Shown here: one piece after another, positions 1 through 8,487 of the stretch
How the letters are laid out: each line of letters begins with the position of its first letter
Position numbering within the stretch: position 1 is the stretch's first letter
Virus record (IMG/VR): IMGVR_UViG_3300025151_000088
Span: 1 to 42,337 of that record
Source of the DNA: a virus
DNA: 42,337 nt
Direction: 5' to 3' (one strand)
Notes under the pieces: generated by a model
The model's database searches: none
What the model was told of the DNA's origin: nothing
The model's input: the letters and a program-made list of their open reading frames with translations, nothing else
Program-made: the position numbers and the translations under genes

Positions 1-195
1 TTGTATATTAGTAACATCTTGTGTAGCATATGATTTTTGCTCTTCTGTAATGTCTTCTCCTGTAGGATTTTTGGTTCCGATATATTTGTGTACAAATAAA
101 TCTGTTCCTCCTACGGTAAATTGTTCGTAGATTATACTATCGAGAAAAGTATAATCATTTGATTTTTCTGGTCTATATAAACTTAAACGTGGCAT
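1..195 (-). CDS. Partial virion-type structural protein (C-terminus outside window)
   Basis: The reverse strand reads open from an ATG at 195 (or two codons upstream at 201) to the window edge, giving about 65 residues that begin MPRLSLYRPEKSNDY and continue through FTVGGTDLFVHKYIG. From memory this N-terminal pattern (RPEK-x-NDY, then FTVGGTD) is that of a structural protein common in T4-like marine phages. I cannot name its T4 counterpart. It diverges from gp13. The start lies 3 bases from a T4-late-type box on the minus strand, with no Shine-Dalgarno, so a leaderless late message is possible. The family assignment is recollection and only the reading frame is seen directly. Confidence 0.6.
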   Translation of the reverse strand, partial: MPRLSLYRPEKSNDYTFLDSIIYEQFTVGGTDLFVHKYIGTKNPTGEDITEEQKSYATQDVTNIQ

Positions 196-200
196 ATACA

Positions 201-221
201 TATTTATCGTATCGATAAATA
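201..221. promoter_or_regulatory. Divergent T4-late-type promoter pair in an inverted repeat
   Basis: The sequence tatttatcg-TAT-cgataaata is an inverted repeat with 9-base arms. Each arm carries GATAAATA, close to the T4 late consensus TATAAATA: plus strand 214-221, minus strand 208-201. The plus-strand box would drive gp13, which has a GGAG at 227-230 seven bases before its ATG. The minus-strand box would drive the partial structural gene with essentially no leader. Function is inferred from motif and position. Confidence 0.6.
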
Positions 222-237
222 CTATTGGAGAACTTAT

Positions 238-999
238 ATGTCTAATTTAGTAACACACAAACAACAAATTTTTGATTATGTAAACGCATTTTTAGGCGGA
301 GGTATGGTTGATGTTGAACTAGATCCTATCCATTATGAAACTGCATTGACAAAATCCTTAACAAAGTACAGACAACGTAGTGAAAATAGTGTAGAAGAAA
401 GTTATGTTACAACTAAACTACAACAGGATCAAAATGTTTACACTATGCCTCAAGAAATAATTGAAATTAGAAAAATATATAGACGTAGTATTGGTAGTAG
501 ATTAGGTGGCAGTGCAGACGGCGGCAGTTTGTTTGAACCTTTTAATTTAGCATATACAAACACATATCTGCTTGCAGGATCCGGTATAGGCGGCCTTGCA
601 ACTTATGACTTCTTTTCTCAACAACAAGAACTGATAGGAAGAATGTTTGGTAGCTTTATGGAATTTAAATGGAACACAACAACAAAAAAATTAACAATTT
701 TACAGCGTCCAAGAGCTGACGAAGAAGTGTTAATGTTCTGTTACAACTATAGACCAGACGAACAGTTGCTAGAAGATTACAAATGTATGCAATGGATAAA
801 AGATTACACACTAGCTGGCTGTAAATATATGTTGGGAGAAGCACGTAGTAAGTTTTCAACTATTGCAGGACCAGGAGGTGGTACGACACTTAATGGCGAT
901 ACATTAAAAGCTGAAGCACAAGCCGAAATGGAAAAACTAGAGCAAGATTTACAAATGGCTGTAGCTGGTGGTACTGGTTATGGATTTTTAATTGGCTAA
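238..999 (+). CDS. 13: Neck protein, gp13-like
   Basis: This 253-residue protein resembles the gp13-type neck (head-closure) proteins of marine T4-like phages, which join the DNA-filled head to the tail. Recognisable parts are the acidic start (VDVELDPIHYETALTKSLTKYRQRSE), the YTMPQEIIEIRKIYRRSIGSR stretch around residues 65-90, and a Gly-rich C-terminus. The start has a GGAG seven bases upstream and a late box at 214-221, as expected for a virion gene. It overlaps the next gene by 8 bases. The assignment is by remembered family likeness plus the structural setting. Another neck or connector protein is possible. Confidence 0.6.
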   Translation: MSNLVTHKQQIFDYVNAFLGGGMVDVELDPIHYETALTKSLTKYRQRSENSVEESYVTTKLQQDQNVYTMPQEIIEIRKIYRRSIGSRLGGSADGGSLFEPFNLAYTNTYLLAGSGIGGLATYDFFSQQQELIGRMFGSFMEFKWNTTTKKLTILQRPRADEEVLMFCYNYRPDEQLLEDYKCMQWIKDYTLAGCKYMLGEARSKFSTIAGPGGGTTLNGDTLKAEAQAEMEKLEQDLQMAVAGGTGYGFLIG

Positions 1000-1486
1000 T
1001 ATAGTCGATGTTCAACCTACAATAAAATGGACAGGACGTCAAAATAGACGACATTTTTTAGACTGGCTTGTAAAAGAAAATAATATCACAATTATGGCAG
1101 AAGTAGGTGTTCGAGACGGAAGAACAACTTTTCATCTATTAGATCAAAATCCAAATCTCAGAATATTTGCTATTGACAAAAGTGTTAAAGGTTTTTATAA
1201 CAATAATATTTCTGAAAAATACAAAGACAGATTAATAGCTATAGAAGCAATAAGTATAGACGGCGCCCAACATATTAAAAACAAAAGTTTAGATTTAGTT
1301 TTTATAGATGCAGATCATAGTTATAATTGGGTAAAAAAAGATATTGATGCATACAAGCCTAAAATAAAACCAGGCGGATATTTAACAGGACACGATATAG
1401 ATTATACAGGAGTAAACAAAGCAGTGAACGAATGTGTAAAGCATTATGATATAGGACCAAATAATGTTTGGTTTACAAAAATTTAA
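992..1486 (+). CDS. Class I SAM-dependent methyltransferase (Methyltransf_24-like)
   Basis: The 164-residue protein has a Rossmann methyltransferase layout: glycine-rich motif I AEVGVRDGRTTF at residues 36-47, the acidic FAID after strand 2 (59-62), VFIDADHSY at 103-111, and PGGYLTGHD at 127-135. This fits the Methyltransf_24 group, often linked to sugar or small-molecule O-methylation. The target is unknown. The only upstream in-frame start is TTG at 992, overlapping the gp13 stop. The next in-frame ATG is at 1094, which would remove motif I, so TTG is preferred. With the following SGNH-like gene it forms a two-gene insert between virion genes. Confidence 0.75.
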   Translation: MANIVDVQPTIKWTGRQNRRHFLDWLVKENNITIMAEVGVRDGRTTFHLLDQNPNLRIFAIDKSVKGFYNNNISEKYKDRLIAIEAISIDGAQHIKNKSLDLVFIDADHSYNWVKKDIDAYKPKIKPGGYLTGHDIDYTGVNKAVNECVKHYDIGPNNVWFTKI

Positions 1487-1488
1487 AA

Positions 1489-2316
1489 ATGGATAAAATA
1501 AAAAAAGTTGTTTCCGGTGGATGTAGTTTTACAGCTGGAGCAGAATTAGCTGATCATAAAAGAGTAATTGAACCGTTAGGAAGTATAAGATTTGCAGGTG
1601 AATCTACTTGGGCACATCGGGTACAAAAAAATTTATATCCAAGTGCAACAGTAGATAATGTAGGTATGGTAGGAAGTGATTTTGGCAGTTGTGTAAGAAG
1701 AGTAATATATCACATAGACAATTTAATCAAATCATTCAATCCTGAAGAAATTGTTGTTTTAGTAATGTGGACAAGTTTAACCCGTAGAGAATATCCTCGT
1801 ATTTCACCAAAAAAATCTATTGAAAGATATGTAGACGATGAAGATAAATTTTTCTGTTCGCAGCCAACGGATGCTGACGGATTTTTTAGTCCCCACAAAG
1901 GTACAAATAAACAACGTAGAACTATTTTGTCCGAAGAGTATTTAAAAAACACAATACGGGATTTTTATAGAAACCGCACTGAAAGTAGTAATATAATATA
2001 TTATCCTTTACAGCAAATTGAATACTTAATCAGTTATTTAAATTCACAAAATGTAAAATTTTATTTTACATCTGCTTTTGATGACTTTGCCTATTATATA
2101 ACTATGGAAAGAGAACCTAATATTTTTTTAGATGGTATGATAAAACGTTTGGATTTAAAAAACATAATACATAGAGAAGATAATTTAGGATTTTATAATT
2201 GGGCAAAACAAAACGGATACAAATTTGGTCCACAGGCTCATCCACTAGAAAAAGCACATAAAATCTGGGGTGACAAATTTTGTAATTTTATAACAGATCA
2301 AAGATCGTTATCGTGA
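1489..2316 (+). CDS. SGNH/GDSL-like hydrolase domain protein
   Basis: This 275-residue protein starts at the ATG three bases after the methyltransferase stop. It shows a block-I-like SGGCSFTAGAE near residues 9-19 (candidate nucleophile Ser13) and a C-terminal GPQAHPLEKAHKIWG from about 247 with candidate His251. These are the hallmarks of SGNH hydrolases, which often remove acetyl or other esters from glycans. The middle part (VVLVMWTSLTRREYP) is compatible with the fold. Whether it is active, and on what substrate, cannot be read from sequence. Its 3' end overlaps the convergent minus-strand gene by 19 bases. Confidence 0.6.
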   Translation: MDKIKKVVSGGCSFTAGAELADHKRVIEPLGSIRFAGESTWAHRVQKNLYPSATVDNVGMVGSDFGSCVRRVIYHIDNLIKSFNPEEIVVLVMWTSLTRREYPRISPKKSIERYVDDEDKFFCSQPTDADGFFSPHKGTNKQRRTILSEEYLKNTIRDFYRNRTESSNIIYYPLQQIEYLISYLNSQNVKFYFTSAFDDFAYYITMEREPNIFLDGMIKRLDLKNIIHREDNLGFYNWAKQNGYKFGPQAHPLEKAHKIWGDKFCNFITDQRSLS

Positions 2317-2573
2317 ACATACAATTGAATTAGTGCATAATGTAAAATTTTCATCAAATCTTTTCTAGCATCTTCTTGTGTGCCTTTTTTACCATAGCGA
2401 TTTGAATACTTGTCTACATTGCCCATACAAAATCCAGTTCCGTGCCCTCTATCTATGATTACTTCAGTTGACTGAAATTTATTTGTGCTATAGTGACCAT
2501 TATAAGTTTTGTCAATATATTTTGCAAATTCTGCAATATATTTGTCTTCATCAAATTTATAGTCAATTGTCAT
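2298..2573 (-). CDS. DUF3310-like small protein
   Basis: This 91-residue protein carries the pattern GTGFCMGNVDKYSNRYGKKG followed by EDARKDLMKILHYAL. That matches the phage DUF3310 family (GN-x-x-KY-x-x-R-x-x-x-K-x-G...EDLxKAxxYL), whose function is not established. It runs against the surrounding late genes, has its own sigma70-like promoter (2590-2621) and an AGGA-type ribosome site 7 bases before the ATG. That suggests early expression by host polymerase. Its 3' end overlaps the SGNH gene. Confidence 0.7.
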   Translation of the reverse strand: MTIDYKFDEDKYIAEFAKYIDKTYNGHYSTNKFQSTEVIIDRGHGTGFCMGNVDKYSNRYGKKGTQEDARKDLMKILHYALIQLYVHDNDL

Positions 2574-2589
2574 CGATCATCCTTTTCTT

Positions 2590-2621
2590 ATTATAATACA
2601 TATGTTTTAGTAAAAAGTCAA
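2590..2621 (-). promoter_or_regulatory. Sigma70-like promoter for the DUF3310 gene
   Basis: On the minus strand TTGACT (2621-2616) is followed after 17 bases by TATTAT (2598-2593), with an overlapping TATAAT shifted by three bases. The start codon at 2573 follows with AAGGA in between. A short inverted repeat ATGCT-AAA-AGCAT (2643-2655) lies just upstream, between this promoter and the gp18 promoter, and could be an operator. That last point is inference only. Confidence 0.6.
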
Positions 2622-2672
2622 TAGAAAAATACGTGTATTACTATGCTAAAAGCATCAAAAATCACTAAATCA

Positions 2673-2680
2673 GCTAAATA
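2673..2680 (+). promoter_or_regulatory. Late-type promoter box for gp18
   Basis: GCTAAATA, a variant of the T4 late box, lies 37 bases upstream of the preferred gp18 ATG at 2718. The predicted transcript start near 2686 leaves a short leader containing AGGAG at 2705-2709. Confidence 0.45.
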
Positions 2681-2717
2681 ATAGTAATAAAGAATATGAC
2701 CCATAGGAGAAATGAAA

Positions 2718-5700
2718 ATGGCTTTAACATCACCAGGTGTACAGGTTAGCGTAATTGACGAAAGTTTCTACACGCCAGCAGAACCAGGTACAACACCTAT
2801 ACTATTTGTAGCGTCTGCAGAAAACAAATTAAACGCTGCAGGCACCGGTATTGCTCCAGGAACAACGAAAGCAAATGCTGGTAAAGTTTACTTAATGACA
2901 TCTCAAAGAGATTTAGCAGAAACATTTGGCGATCCTCTTTTCTACACAGATGCAAATAATAATCCAATACACGGAGGTGAACAGAATGAATACGGTTTAC
3001 AAGCAGCGTATTCGTATTTAGGTGTAAGCAATAGAGCATACGTTGTACGTGCAGATGTAGACTTAGGAGGTCTATCAGCTAGTGCAACTCCAACAACAGC
3101 TAATCCAGCAGATGGTACTTGGTGGTTAGATACATCAACATCAATGTTTGGTATTCAAGAATGGAATGCCGCAGCAATTACAACAACTGGTGGACAAACA
3201 TTTGCAAATAAAACACCTCTTGTAATTACAGATGCTACTCAGCTAGTAGGTAATTCAGCAACAGGAGCACCAAAAGGGTCAATTGGTGCAGTTGGTGATT
3301 ACGCAGTGAGAGCAACTTCTACTACATTAAAAACATATTATAAAAACAAAAGCGGAGCGTGGGTTGAAGTAGGAAGTGCAAACTGGAAGAAAAGTTGGCC
3401 TTCTGTTTCAAGTGCAGCAGGTGGAACAACAGGTAGTGGCGAAACCTTCACACTAAACGGTACAACTGTTACAACAAGTGGTACAACACTTTCATCATTA
3501 GCAGGTGATATCAACGGAGAATCAATCACTGGTATAACAGCCGCAGTAGTAGATAATAAATTAGAAATATACAACGACGGCAGTGGACAAGATACAATTG
3601 TGCTTGTAGACGGAACAGGTACACCATTAGCAGATATTAGTATCACAGCAGGTACATATTACAATACTGCTTTAACAATAGCACCGCATACAAGTGTTCC
3701 AGAATATAAGTCAGGTGATAGTAATCCTAGACCAACTGGATCGTTATGGGTAAAGACAACTGAACCTAATTTAGGTGCAAGTTGGAAAGTACGTGTATGG
3801 AATGGATCAACTGAAGTTTGGGATTTAAAATCAGCACCGTTGTATACAAACAACGCAACAGCAATAAAAGAATTAGACAATGCAGGTGGCGGAGTAAATT
3901 TAGCCGCAAATAGTTTGTATATAAAATATAATGCTGCAGACGATACCCCAACATTGGCTTCATACTACATATACTATAGAGCATCAAGTGGTCCTACTAC
4001 AATTACATCAAATAAAATTGATGCAACAATAACAGCAGGAGCAAAAACATTTACAGTAAGCGAGTCATTGAAAGGCAATGCTACAATGACTACACCTGCA
4101 ACTGCATCATTTACAGCAGCAAATGACGCAACAGATGCAGATACAGTAGCAGAAGCAATCAACAACTTAGGATTAGTAAATGTTTCGGCAAGTGTTGATA
4201 GCCAAAATAGAGTTGTTATTACACACAAATTAGGCGGTGAAATAAACTTTGTTGATACAAGCAATGCTCTTACAGAAGCAGGTTTAGTAGCAGGCACTAC
4301 AACAAACTTGTATTGGCAACCAGGTGAATCAGGTAGCAACCCTGAAAAACTAACTGCATCACTTTGGAAAGGTTTGACATACACAGCAAGTGCAAATGCA
4401 CCAACAGCATTAGCTGCTGATGGAACATTATGGTATAGCAGTGTAATCGACGAAGTTGACTTAATGATACACAATGGTGATGAGTGGGTAGGTTACTTAT
4501 ATGATGGATCAAGCGGAATATCAACTACAGCTGCACCATATTATACTGGTACACTAAATAGTCAACCTAGCGCAGCAGGTCCAATTATAAGTGCAACAGA
4601 ACCAACAAATACAAGTCGTCCAGACGGTAATGCACTTGTTACTGGCGATATTTGGATTAGCACAGCAGATTTAGAAAACTTTCCAAAAATCTACAGATAC
4701 AATTCTGCACTTACAAACAAATGGGTATTGCTAGATAATACAGATCAAACTACAGAAAATGGTGTATTGTTTGCTGATGCACGTTGGAGTACTAACGGTG
4801 GTACTGCTTCTGCACACACAGCAGGCGATATTGAAGATTTAATTGCAAGTGACTTTTTAGACACAGATGCACCAGATCCTGCATTATATCCAAAAGGTAT
4901 GCTATTATGGAATACACGCAGAAGCGGATTTAATGTTAAGAAGTTTGTTAGAAACTATGTTGATGTAACAGCAGTTAACACAAGACAAAATGATGCAAGT
5001 ATGAGTGCTTACTATCCACATCGTTGGGTAACAGAAAGTGCAAATAATGCAGACGGTTCAGGTGCGTTTGGTAGAATATCACAGCGTAAAGTTGTAGTTC
5101 AAGCAATGCAGTCAATGCTTAATAGCAACGACGATATTAGAGATGACGAATCACGTATCTTTAACTTGATTGCAACACCAGGTTATCCAGAATTAATTGG
5201 CGAAATGATTAGTCTGAATGCAGACAGAGGATTGACTGCATTTGTTGTAGGTGACTCACCTGCAAGACTAACACCAGATGCAACATCATTAAACAACTGG
5301 GCAACAAACGTTGCATTAGCACCAGAAGATAATGACGACGGATTGGTCACAAGCGATGAATACTTAGGTGTTTACTATCCAAGTGGCTTTACAAGTGACA
5401 ATGCAGGTAACAATGTTGTTGTTCCTCCAAGTCATATGGTGTTACGTACAATGGCATTAAATGATCAGGTTGCATTTCCTTGGTTTGCACCAGCTGGTAC
5501 AAGACGCGGTGGTGTTACAAATGCTACAGCGACAGGATATATTAACAGTGAAGGTGAATTTGTAAGTGTTGCTCTTAACGAAGGACAAAGAGATACACTG
5601 TATGCAAATAATGTTAACCCAATCACTTTCTTGACAGGAGCAGGACTTGTTGTATTTGGACAAAAAACTCGTGCAAGAAACGCAAGTGCATTGGATAGAA

Positions 5701-6011
5701 TTAATGTTGCAAGACTTACAGTTTACTTACGTAGTCAGTTGAATCAACTTGCAAAACCATATTTGTTTGAACCAAATGATAAAATTACAAGAGACGAAAT
5801 CAAACAACAAGTTGAAAGTCTAATGATTGAATTAGTTGGTTTAAGAGCTCTATTTGACTTCTTAGTAGTATGTGACGAAACAAACAACACACCTGCTAGA
5901 ATTGATAGAAACGAACTATATGTTGACATAGCAGTAGAACCAGTGAAAGCAGTAGAATTCATATACATTCCACTACGTTTGAAAAATACTGGAGAAATAG
6001 CAGGCTTATAA
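2718..6011 (+). CDS. 18: Tail sheath protein gp18 with a large inserted region
   Basis: gp18 is the contractile tail sheath subunit. The N-terminus MALTSPGVQVSVIDESFY and the C-terminal portion (INVARLTVYLRSQLNQLAKPYLFEPND...VEFIYIPLRLKNTGEIAGL) are typical of marine T4-like sheath proteins. At 1097 residues it is far longer than T4 gp18 (659). The extra length lies between roughly residues 120 and 740 and contains several degenerate units with a G-x-L/I-W...W pattern (for example ADGTWWLDT, TGSLWVKTT, ADGTLWYSS, TGDIWISTA). Start choice: AGGAG at 2705-2709 is 8 bases from ATG 2718 but only 2 from ATG 2712, so 2718 is preferred. Confidence 0.92.
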   Translation: MALTSPGVQVSVIDESFYTPAEPGTTPILFVASAENKLNAAGTGIAPGTTKANAGKVYLMTSQRDLAETFGDPLFYTDANNNPIHGGEQNEYGLQAAYSYLGVSNRAYVVRADVDLGGLSASATPTTANPADGTWWLDTSTSMFGIQEWNAAAITTTGGQTFANKTPLVITDATQLVGNSATGAPKGSIGAVGDYAVRATSTTLKTYYKNKSGAWVEVGSANWKKSWPSVSSAAGGTTGSGETFTLNGTTVTTSGTTLSSLAGDINGESITGITAAVVDNKLEIYNDGSGQDTIVLVDGTGTPLADISITAGTYYNTALTIAPHTSVPEYKSGDSNPRPTGSLWVKTTEPNLGASWKVRVWNGSTEVWDLKSAPLYTNNATAIKELDNAGGGVNLAANSLYIKYNAADDTPTLASYYIYYRASSGPTTITSNKIDATITAGAKTFTVSESLKGNATMTTPATASFTAANDATDADTVAEAINNLGLVNVSASVDSQNRVVITHKLGGEINFVDTSNALTEAGLVAGTTTNLYWQPGESGSNPEKLTASLWKGLTYTASANAPTALAADGTLWYSSVIDEVDLMIHNGDEWVGYLYDGSSGISTTAAPYYTGTLNSQPSAAGPIISATEPTNTSRPDGNALVTGDIWISTADLENFPKIYRYNSALTNKWVLLDNTDQTTENGVLFADARWSTNGGTASAHTAGDIEDLIASDFLDTDAPDPALYPKGMLLWNTRRSGFNVKKFVRNYVDVTAVNTRQNDASMSAYYPHRWVTESANNADGSGAFGRISQRKVVVQAMQSMLNSNDDIRDDESRIFNLIATPGYPELIGEMISLNADRGLTAFVVGDSPARLTPDATSLNNWATNVALAPEDNDDGLVTSDEYLGVYYPSGFTSDNAGNNVVVPPSHMVLRTMALNDQVAFPWFAPAGTRRGGVTNATATGYINSEGEFVSVALNEGQRDTLYANNVNPITFLTGAGLVVFGQKTRARNASALDRINVARLTVYLRSQLNQLAKPYLFEPNDKITRDEIKQQVESLMIELVGLRALFDFLVVCDETNNTPARIDRNELYVDIAVEPVKAVEFIYIPLRLKNTGEIAGL

Positions 6012-6018
6012 TCATTAA

Positions 6019-6046
6019 GTAGGGTGTTTTTAAAATGACACCCTAC
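6019..6046 (+). other. Perfect hairpin between gp18 and gp19
   Basis: GTAGGGTGT (6019-6027) and ACACCCTAC (6038-6046) form a perfect 9-base stem with a 10-base loop. No T-tract follows. It could be a weak terminator, an RNA processing site or a 3' stabiliser for the sheath message. The late box of gp19 begins four bases after it. Confidence 0.55.
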
Positions 6047-6049
6047 AAT

Positions 6050-6057
6050 GATAAATA
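6050..6057 (+). promoter_or_regulatory. Late-type promoter for gp19
   Basis: GATAAATA lies 21 bases before the gp19 ATG. AGGAG at 6067-6071 sits between them, seven bases from the start codon. Confidence 0.6.
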
Positions 6058-6078
6058 CTTGTAGATAGGAGTAAATAT

Positions 6079-6705
6079 ATGGCAATCTCAACACTCACAA
6101 ATATTACAGTTCCTTTGGCAAATGATACAAGTGCAAGCAATCAAGGCTTGCTTATGCCAAAGTTACAATATCGTTTTAGAATTACACTAGAAAATTTTGG
6201 TGTATCAAACGAAACACAAGAATTAACAAAACAAGTAATTGATGCTTCAAGACCTACAATTAGTTTTGAAAACCAAGAACTACACGTTTACAACAGTAAA
6301 GTAAACATTGCTGGTAAACATAGTTGGAACGAAGTTACAATCAACTTGCGTGACGATGTAAACGGAAATGTTTCAAAATTAGTCGGCGAACAGCTACAGA
6401 AGCAATTTGATTTCTTCGAACAAGCAAGTGCAGCATCAGGTATTGATTACAAATTTACATCACGTTTAGAAATACTAGATGGTGGCAATGGTGTAAACGC
6501 ACCAAACGTATTAGAAACTTGGGAAATTTACGGAGCATATTTAACATCAGTAGATTATGGTTCAGTTGCTTATGCAAGTAGTGACCCAGTCACAGTTGCG
6601 CTTACAATAATGTATGACAACGCAATTCAAACTCCAGTTGGATCAGGTGTTGGATCAACTGTAGCAAGAAATGTAAGTTCACTTTCAACAGGTGGCGGCA
6701 GCTAA
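6079..6705 (+). CDS. 19: Tail tube protein gp19
   Basis: gp19 forms the inner tail tube inside the sheath. The 208-residue protein sits directly after gp18, as in T4, and shows the tube-protein pattern: LQYRFRITLENFGV near 30, VIDASRPTISFENQELHVYNSK near 53-74, a charged segment INLRDDVNGNVSKLVGEQLQKQFDFF, and a C-terminal strand region ending ALTIMYDNA. It is longer than T4 gp19 (163). It has its own late box and ribosome site and is followed by a strong intrinsic terminator, so it can be made as a single-gene transcript in high amounts. Confidence 0.85.
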   Translation: MAISTLTNITVPLANDTSASNQGLLMPKLQYRFRITLENFGVSNETQELTKQVIDASRPTISFENQELHVYNSKVNIAGKHSWNEVTINLRDDVNGNVSKLVGEQLQKQFDFFEQASAASGIDYKFTSRLEILDGGNGVNAPNVLETWEIYGAYLTSVDYGSVAYASSDPVTVALTIMYDNAIQTPVGSGVGSTVARNVSSLSTGGGS

Positions 6706-6726
6706 TATATAAAATAGAGATTGCAC

Positions 6727-6754
6727 AAAAAGGAGTCTTTACGGCTCCTTTTTT
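6727..6754 (+). terminator. Intrinsic terminator after gp19
   Basis: AAAAAGGAG (6727-6735), a 9-base loop, then CTCCTTTTT (6745-6753) form a perfect stem that runs straight into a T-tract. This is a classic rho-independent terminator ending the gp19 transcript. Confidence 0.85.
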
Positions 6755-6778
6755 ATTATATACGCACATATAAAAAGT

Positions 6779-6786
6779 GATAAATA
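6779..6786 (+). promoter_or_regulatory. Late-type box immediately before the tube-like gene
   Basis: GATAAATA ends four bases before the ATG at 6791. With T4-late spacing the transcript would begin about at the start codon, so the message would be leaderless. No Shine-Dalgarno is present. Confidence 0.55.
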
Positions 6787-6790
6787 CGTT

Positions 6791-8116
6791 ATGAGCAAGT
6801 TTAACGGTTTTTTTGATAATTTTTCAAGTGCATTAGGTAACCCTAAAGGCAACCTTGGTGATTATGCACACGCCAGTGCATTGTATGTAAGAAACAATTT
6901 ACGTCTAACACCAAAATTCAAACATCTTTATCACGTTGTTTTTGATATCAATCCTATTGCTATATCTTCGCTTGGGAACTCAGCAAGTTTGCTTTTAAAC
7001 AAAAAAGAATTTAATTTACTTGTATCTAGTGTTGATTTACCAGGATATACTGTGGATACAGATGTAAAAAATCAATATAATAGAAAAAGAATTGTACAAA
7101 CAAAAATAAACTATGACCCTATTTCTTTAAGATTCCACGATGACAATGCCGGACTTACAACTTTACTTTGGGAAAGTTATTTTAGATACTACTATCAAGA
7201 TCCTAATTATGCACGTAGAGATGCTAGTGGACAACCTGATACTACTGTTCCGATATCATATATTAACAATCCTGACAACATATACGGCGGCGATGTACGC
7301 AATAGTTATAGGTATGGATTTGATAAGACAAGACCAAATGCTCCTTTCTTTAACACAATAACAATTAATCAATTACACGGGTTAAGTGGCGAAAGTAATT
7401 TTACTAGTTATACACTTGTTAACCCTATCATTTCTAGCCATAGGCACGATAGTTTAGACCAAACAACTGGTAACTTTACAACTAATGAATTACAAATAGT
7501 TTATGAATCTGTACTGTACGGCAGAGGAAAAACTTCTACAGATAATCCAGCAGGATTTGCTGATCCAAGCCATTATGATGTTTCGCCAAGTCCTTTATCA
7601 ATCGAAGGCGGAGGAGTGACTAATATTTTTGGTGATGGAGGAATATTAAACGGAATTGCAAATGTTTTCACAGACATTGAAAATAAAAATATAAACATAG
7701 GAACAGTTCTAACAGGTATAAACACAATTAGGAACATCGACAATCTTTCAAATGCAGATTTAAATGCTGAAAAAGATGCTATTATAGACGGAGCACTTTT
7801 TGCTGTTGCTACAGCTGCTCTCAACGGATTAAACAATTATGCATTTAATCAAGGAAGCACTGCTACAACACAATCTCAACAAGTATTAGATGGCAACGAT
7901 ACTATATTCAATCAGTCAAGGTCAGACGCATTGAACTTATTAAATACAAATCAACAAGCAAGAGAAGATTTTGCATTTAATCAGTTTTTTAAAAATCAAC
8001 AAACTGGTAATTTAAATGACAGAAAAGAAGTTTGGAATAATTTAAGTCAAAGCCAAAAAAATCAATTTTCACAAGCGGCTATTGATAACTTTGACAATAT
8101 AAGGAATCAGCAATGA
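6791..8116 (+). CDS. Baseplate tail-tube protein, gp54/gp48-like
   Basis: The 441-residue protein has a tube-fold-like N-terminal half. LTPKFKHLYHVVFDINP is followed by FNLLVSSVDLPGYTVDTDVKNQYNRKRIVQTKINYDPISLRFHDDNAGLTTLLWESYFRYYY, a pattern I know from the baseplate tube initiator or cap proteins of marine T4-like phages. In T4 those are gp54 (320 aa) and gp48 (364 aa), and I cannot decide between them. The C-terminal 150 residues are Asn/Gln-rich and less conserved-looking. The stop overlaps the next start (ATGA). It has its own late box and follows the gp19 terminator. Confidence 0.65.
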   Translation: MSKFNGFFDNFSSALGNPKGNLGDYAHASALYVRNNLRLTPKFKHLYHVVFDINPIAISSLGNSASLLLNKKEFNLLVSSVDLPGYTVDTDVKNQYNRKRIVQTKINYDPISLRFHDDNAGLTTLLWESYFRYYYQDPNYARRDASGQPDTTVPISYINNPDNIYGGDVRNSYRYGFDKTRPNAPFFNTITINQLHGLSGESNFTSYTLVNPIISSHRHDSLDQTTGNFTTNELQIVYESVLYGRGKTSTDNPAGFADPSHYDVSPSPLSIEGGGVTNIFGDGGILNGIANVFTDIENKNINIGTVLTGINTIRNIDNLSNADLNAEKDAIIDGALFAVATAALNGLNNYAFNQGSTATTQSQQVLDGNDTIFNQSRSDALNLLNTNQQAREDFAFNQFFKNQQTGNLNDRKEVWNNLSQSQKNQFSQAAIDNFDNIRNQQ

Positions 8117-8487
8117 CAAACACTGATGTAACAAGCACAATCAAAGATATCGATAGTTCTGCAGAAGTAAAAGAATTTTACAATAAGTATTTTACAAAAC
8201 AAATTAATTTTACATCTAATCAAGTAGATAGTGTTGTAGGATTTTTTGAACGCAGAGGTTTTGGAAAAGAAAGTGCAGTTGCAGTTTCTACAGCTATTTT
8301 ACAACAAGCAGAATTAGAAAAAACACCTGTGTATTCAATATTAGATACATTAAAAGGTTTAGACGAAGTTAAGATTAGTAAACTTGTAACTACTATACTT
8401 AATGTAAACAGAAGTAAATCAAGTGCATTAGGTTACAAAGTTGATCCTGAAACACCAAGTAGAGAAGCTAGAAATATTATTCTGTAA
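8113..8487 (+). CDS. Conserved T4-like marine phage protein, function unknown
   Basis: This 124-residue protein has an N-terminal FYNKYFTKQINFTSNQVDSVVGFFERRGF and a C-terminal LVTTILNVNRSKSSALGYK. I recognise the pattern from T4-like marine phages but know no function. It is coupled to both neighbours: ATGA overlap with the tube-like gene and TAATG overlap with gp4. Its place between a baseplate tube protein and a head-completion protein suggests a minor virion or assembly role. Confidence 0.7.
   Translation: MTNTDVTSTIKDIDSSAEVKEFYNKYFTKQINFTSNQVDSVVGFFERRGFGKESAVAVSTAILQQAELEKTPVYSILDTLKGLDEVKISKLVTTILNVNRSKSSALGYKVDPETPSREARNIIL

Noticed and set aside
3338-4524. Several long open frames on the minus strand inside gp18
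   Set aside because: They mirror the low-stop, repeat-rich codons of the sheath gene, have no ribosome sites, and their products look like reversed low-complexity sequence.
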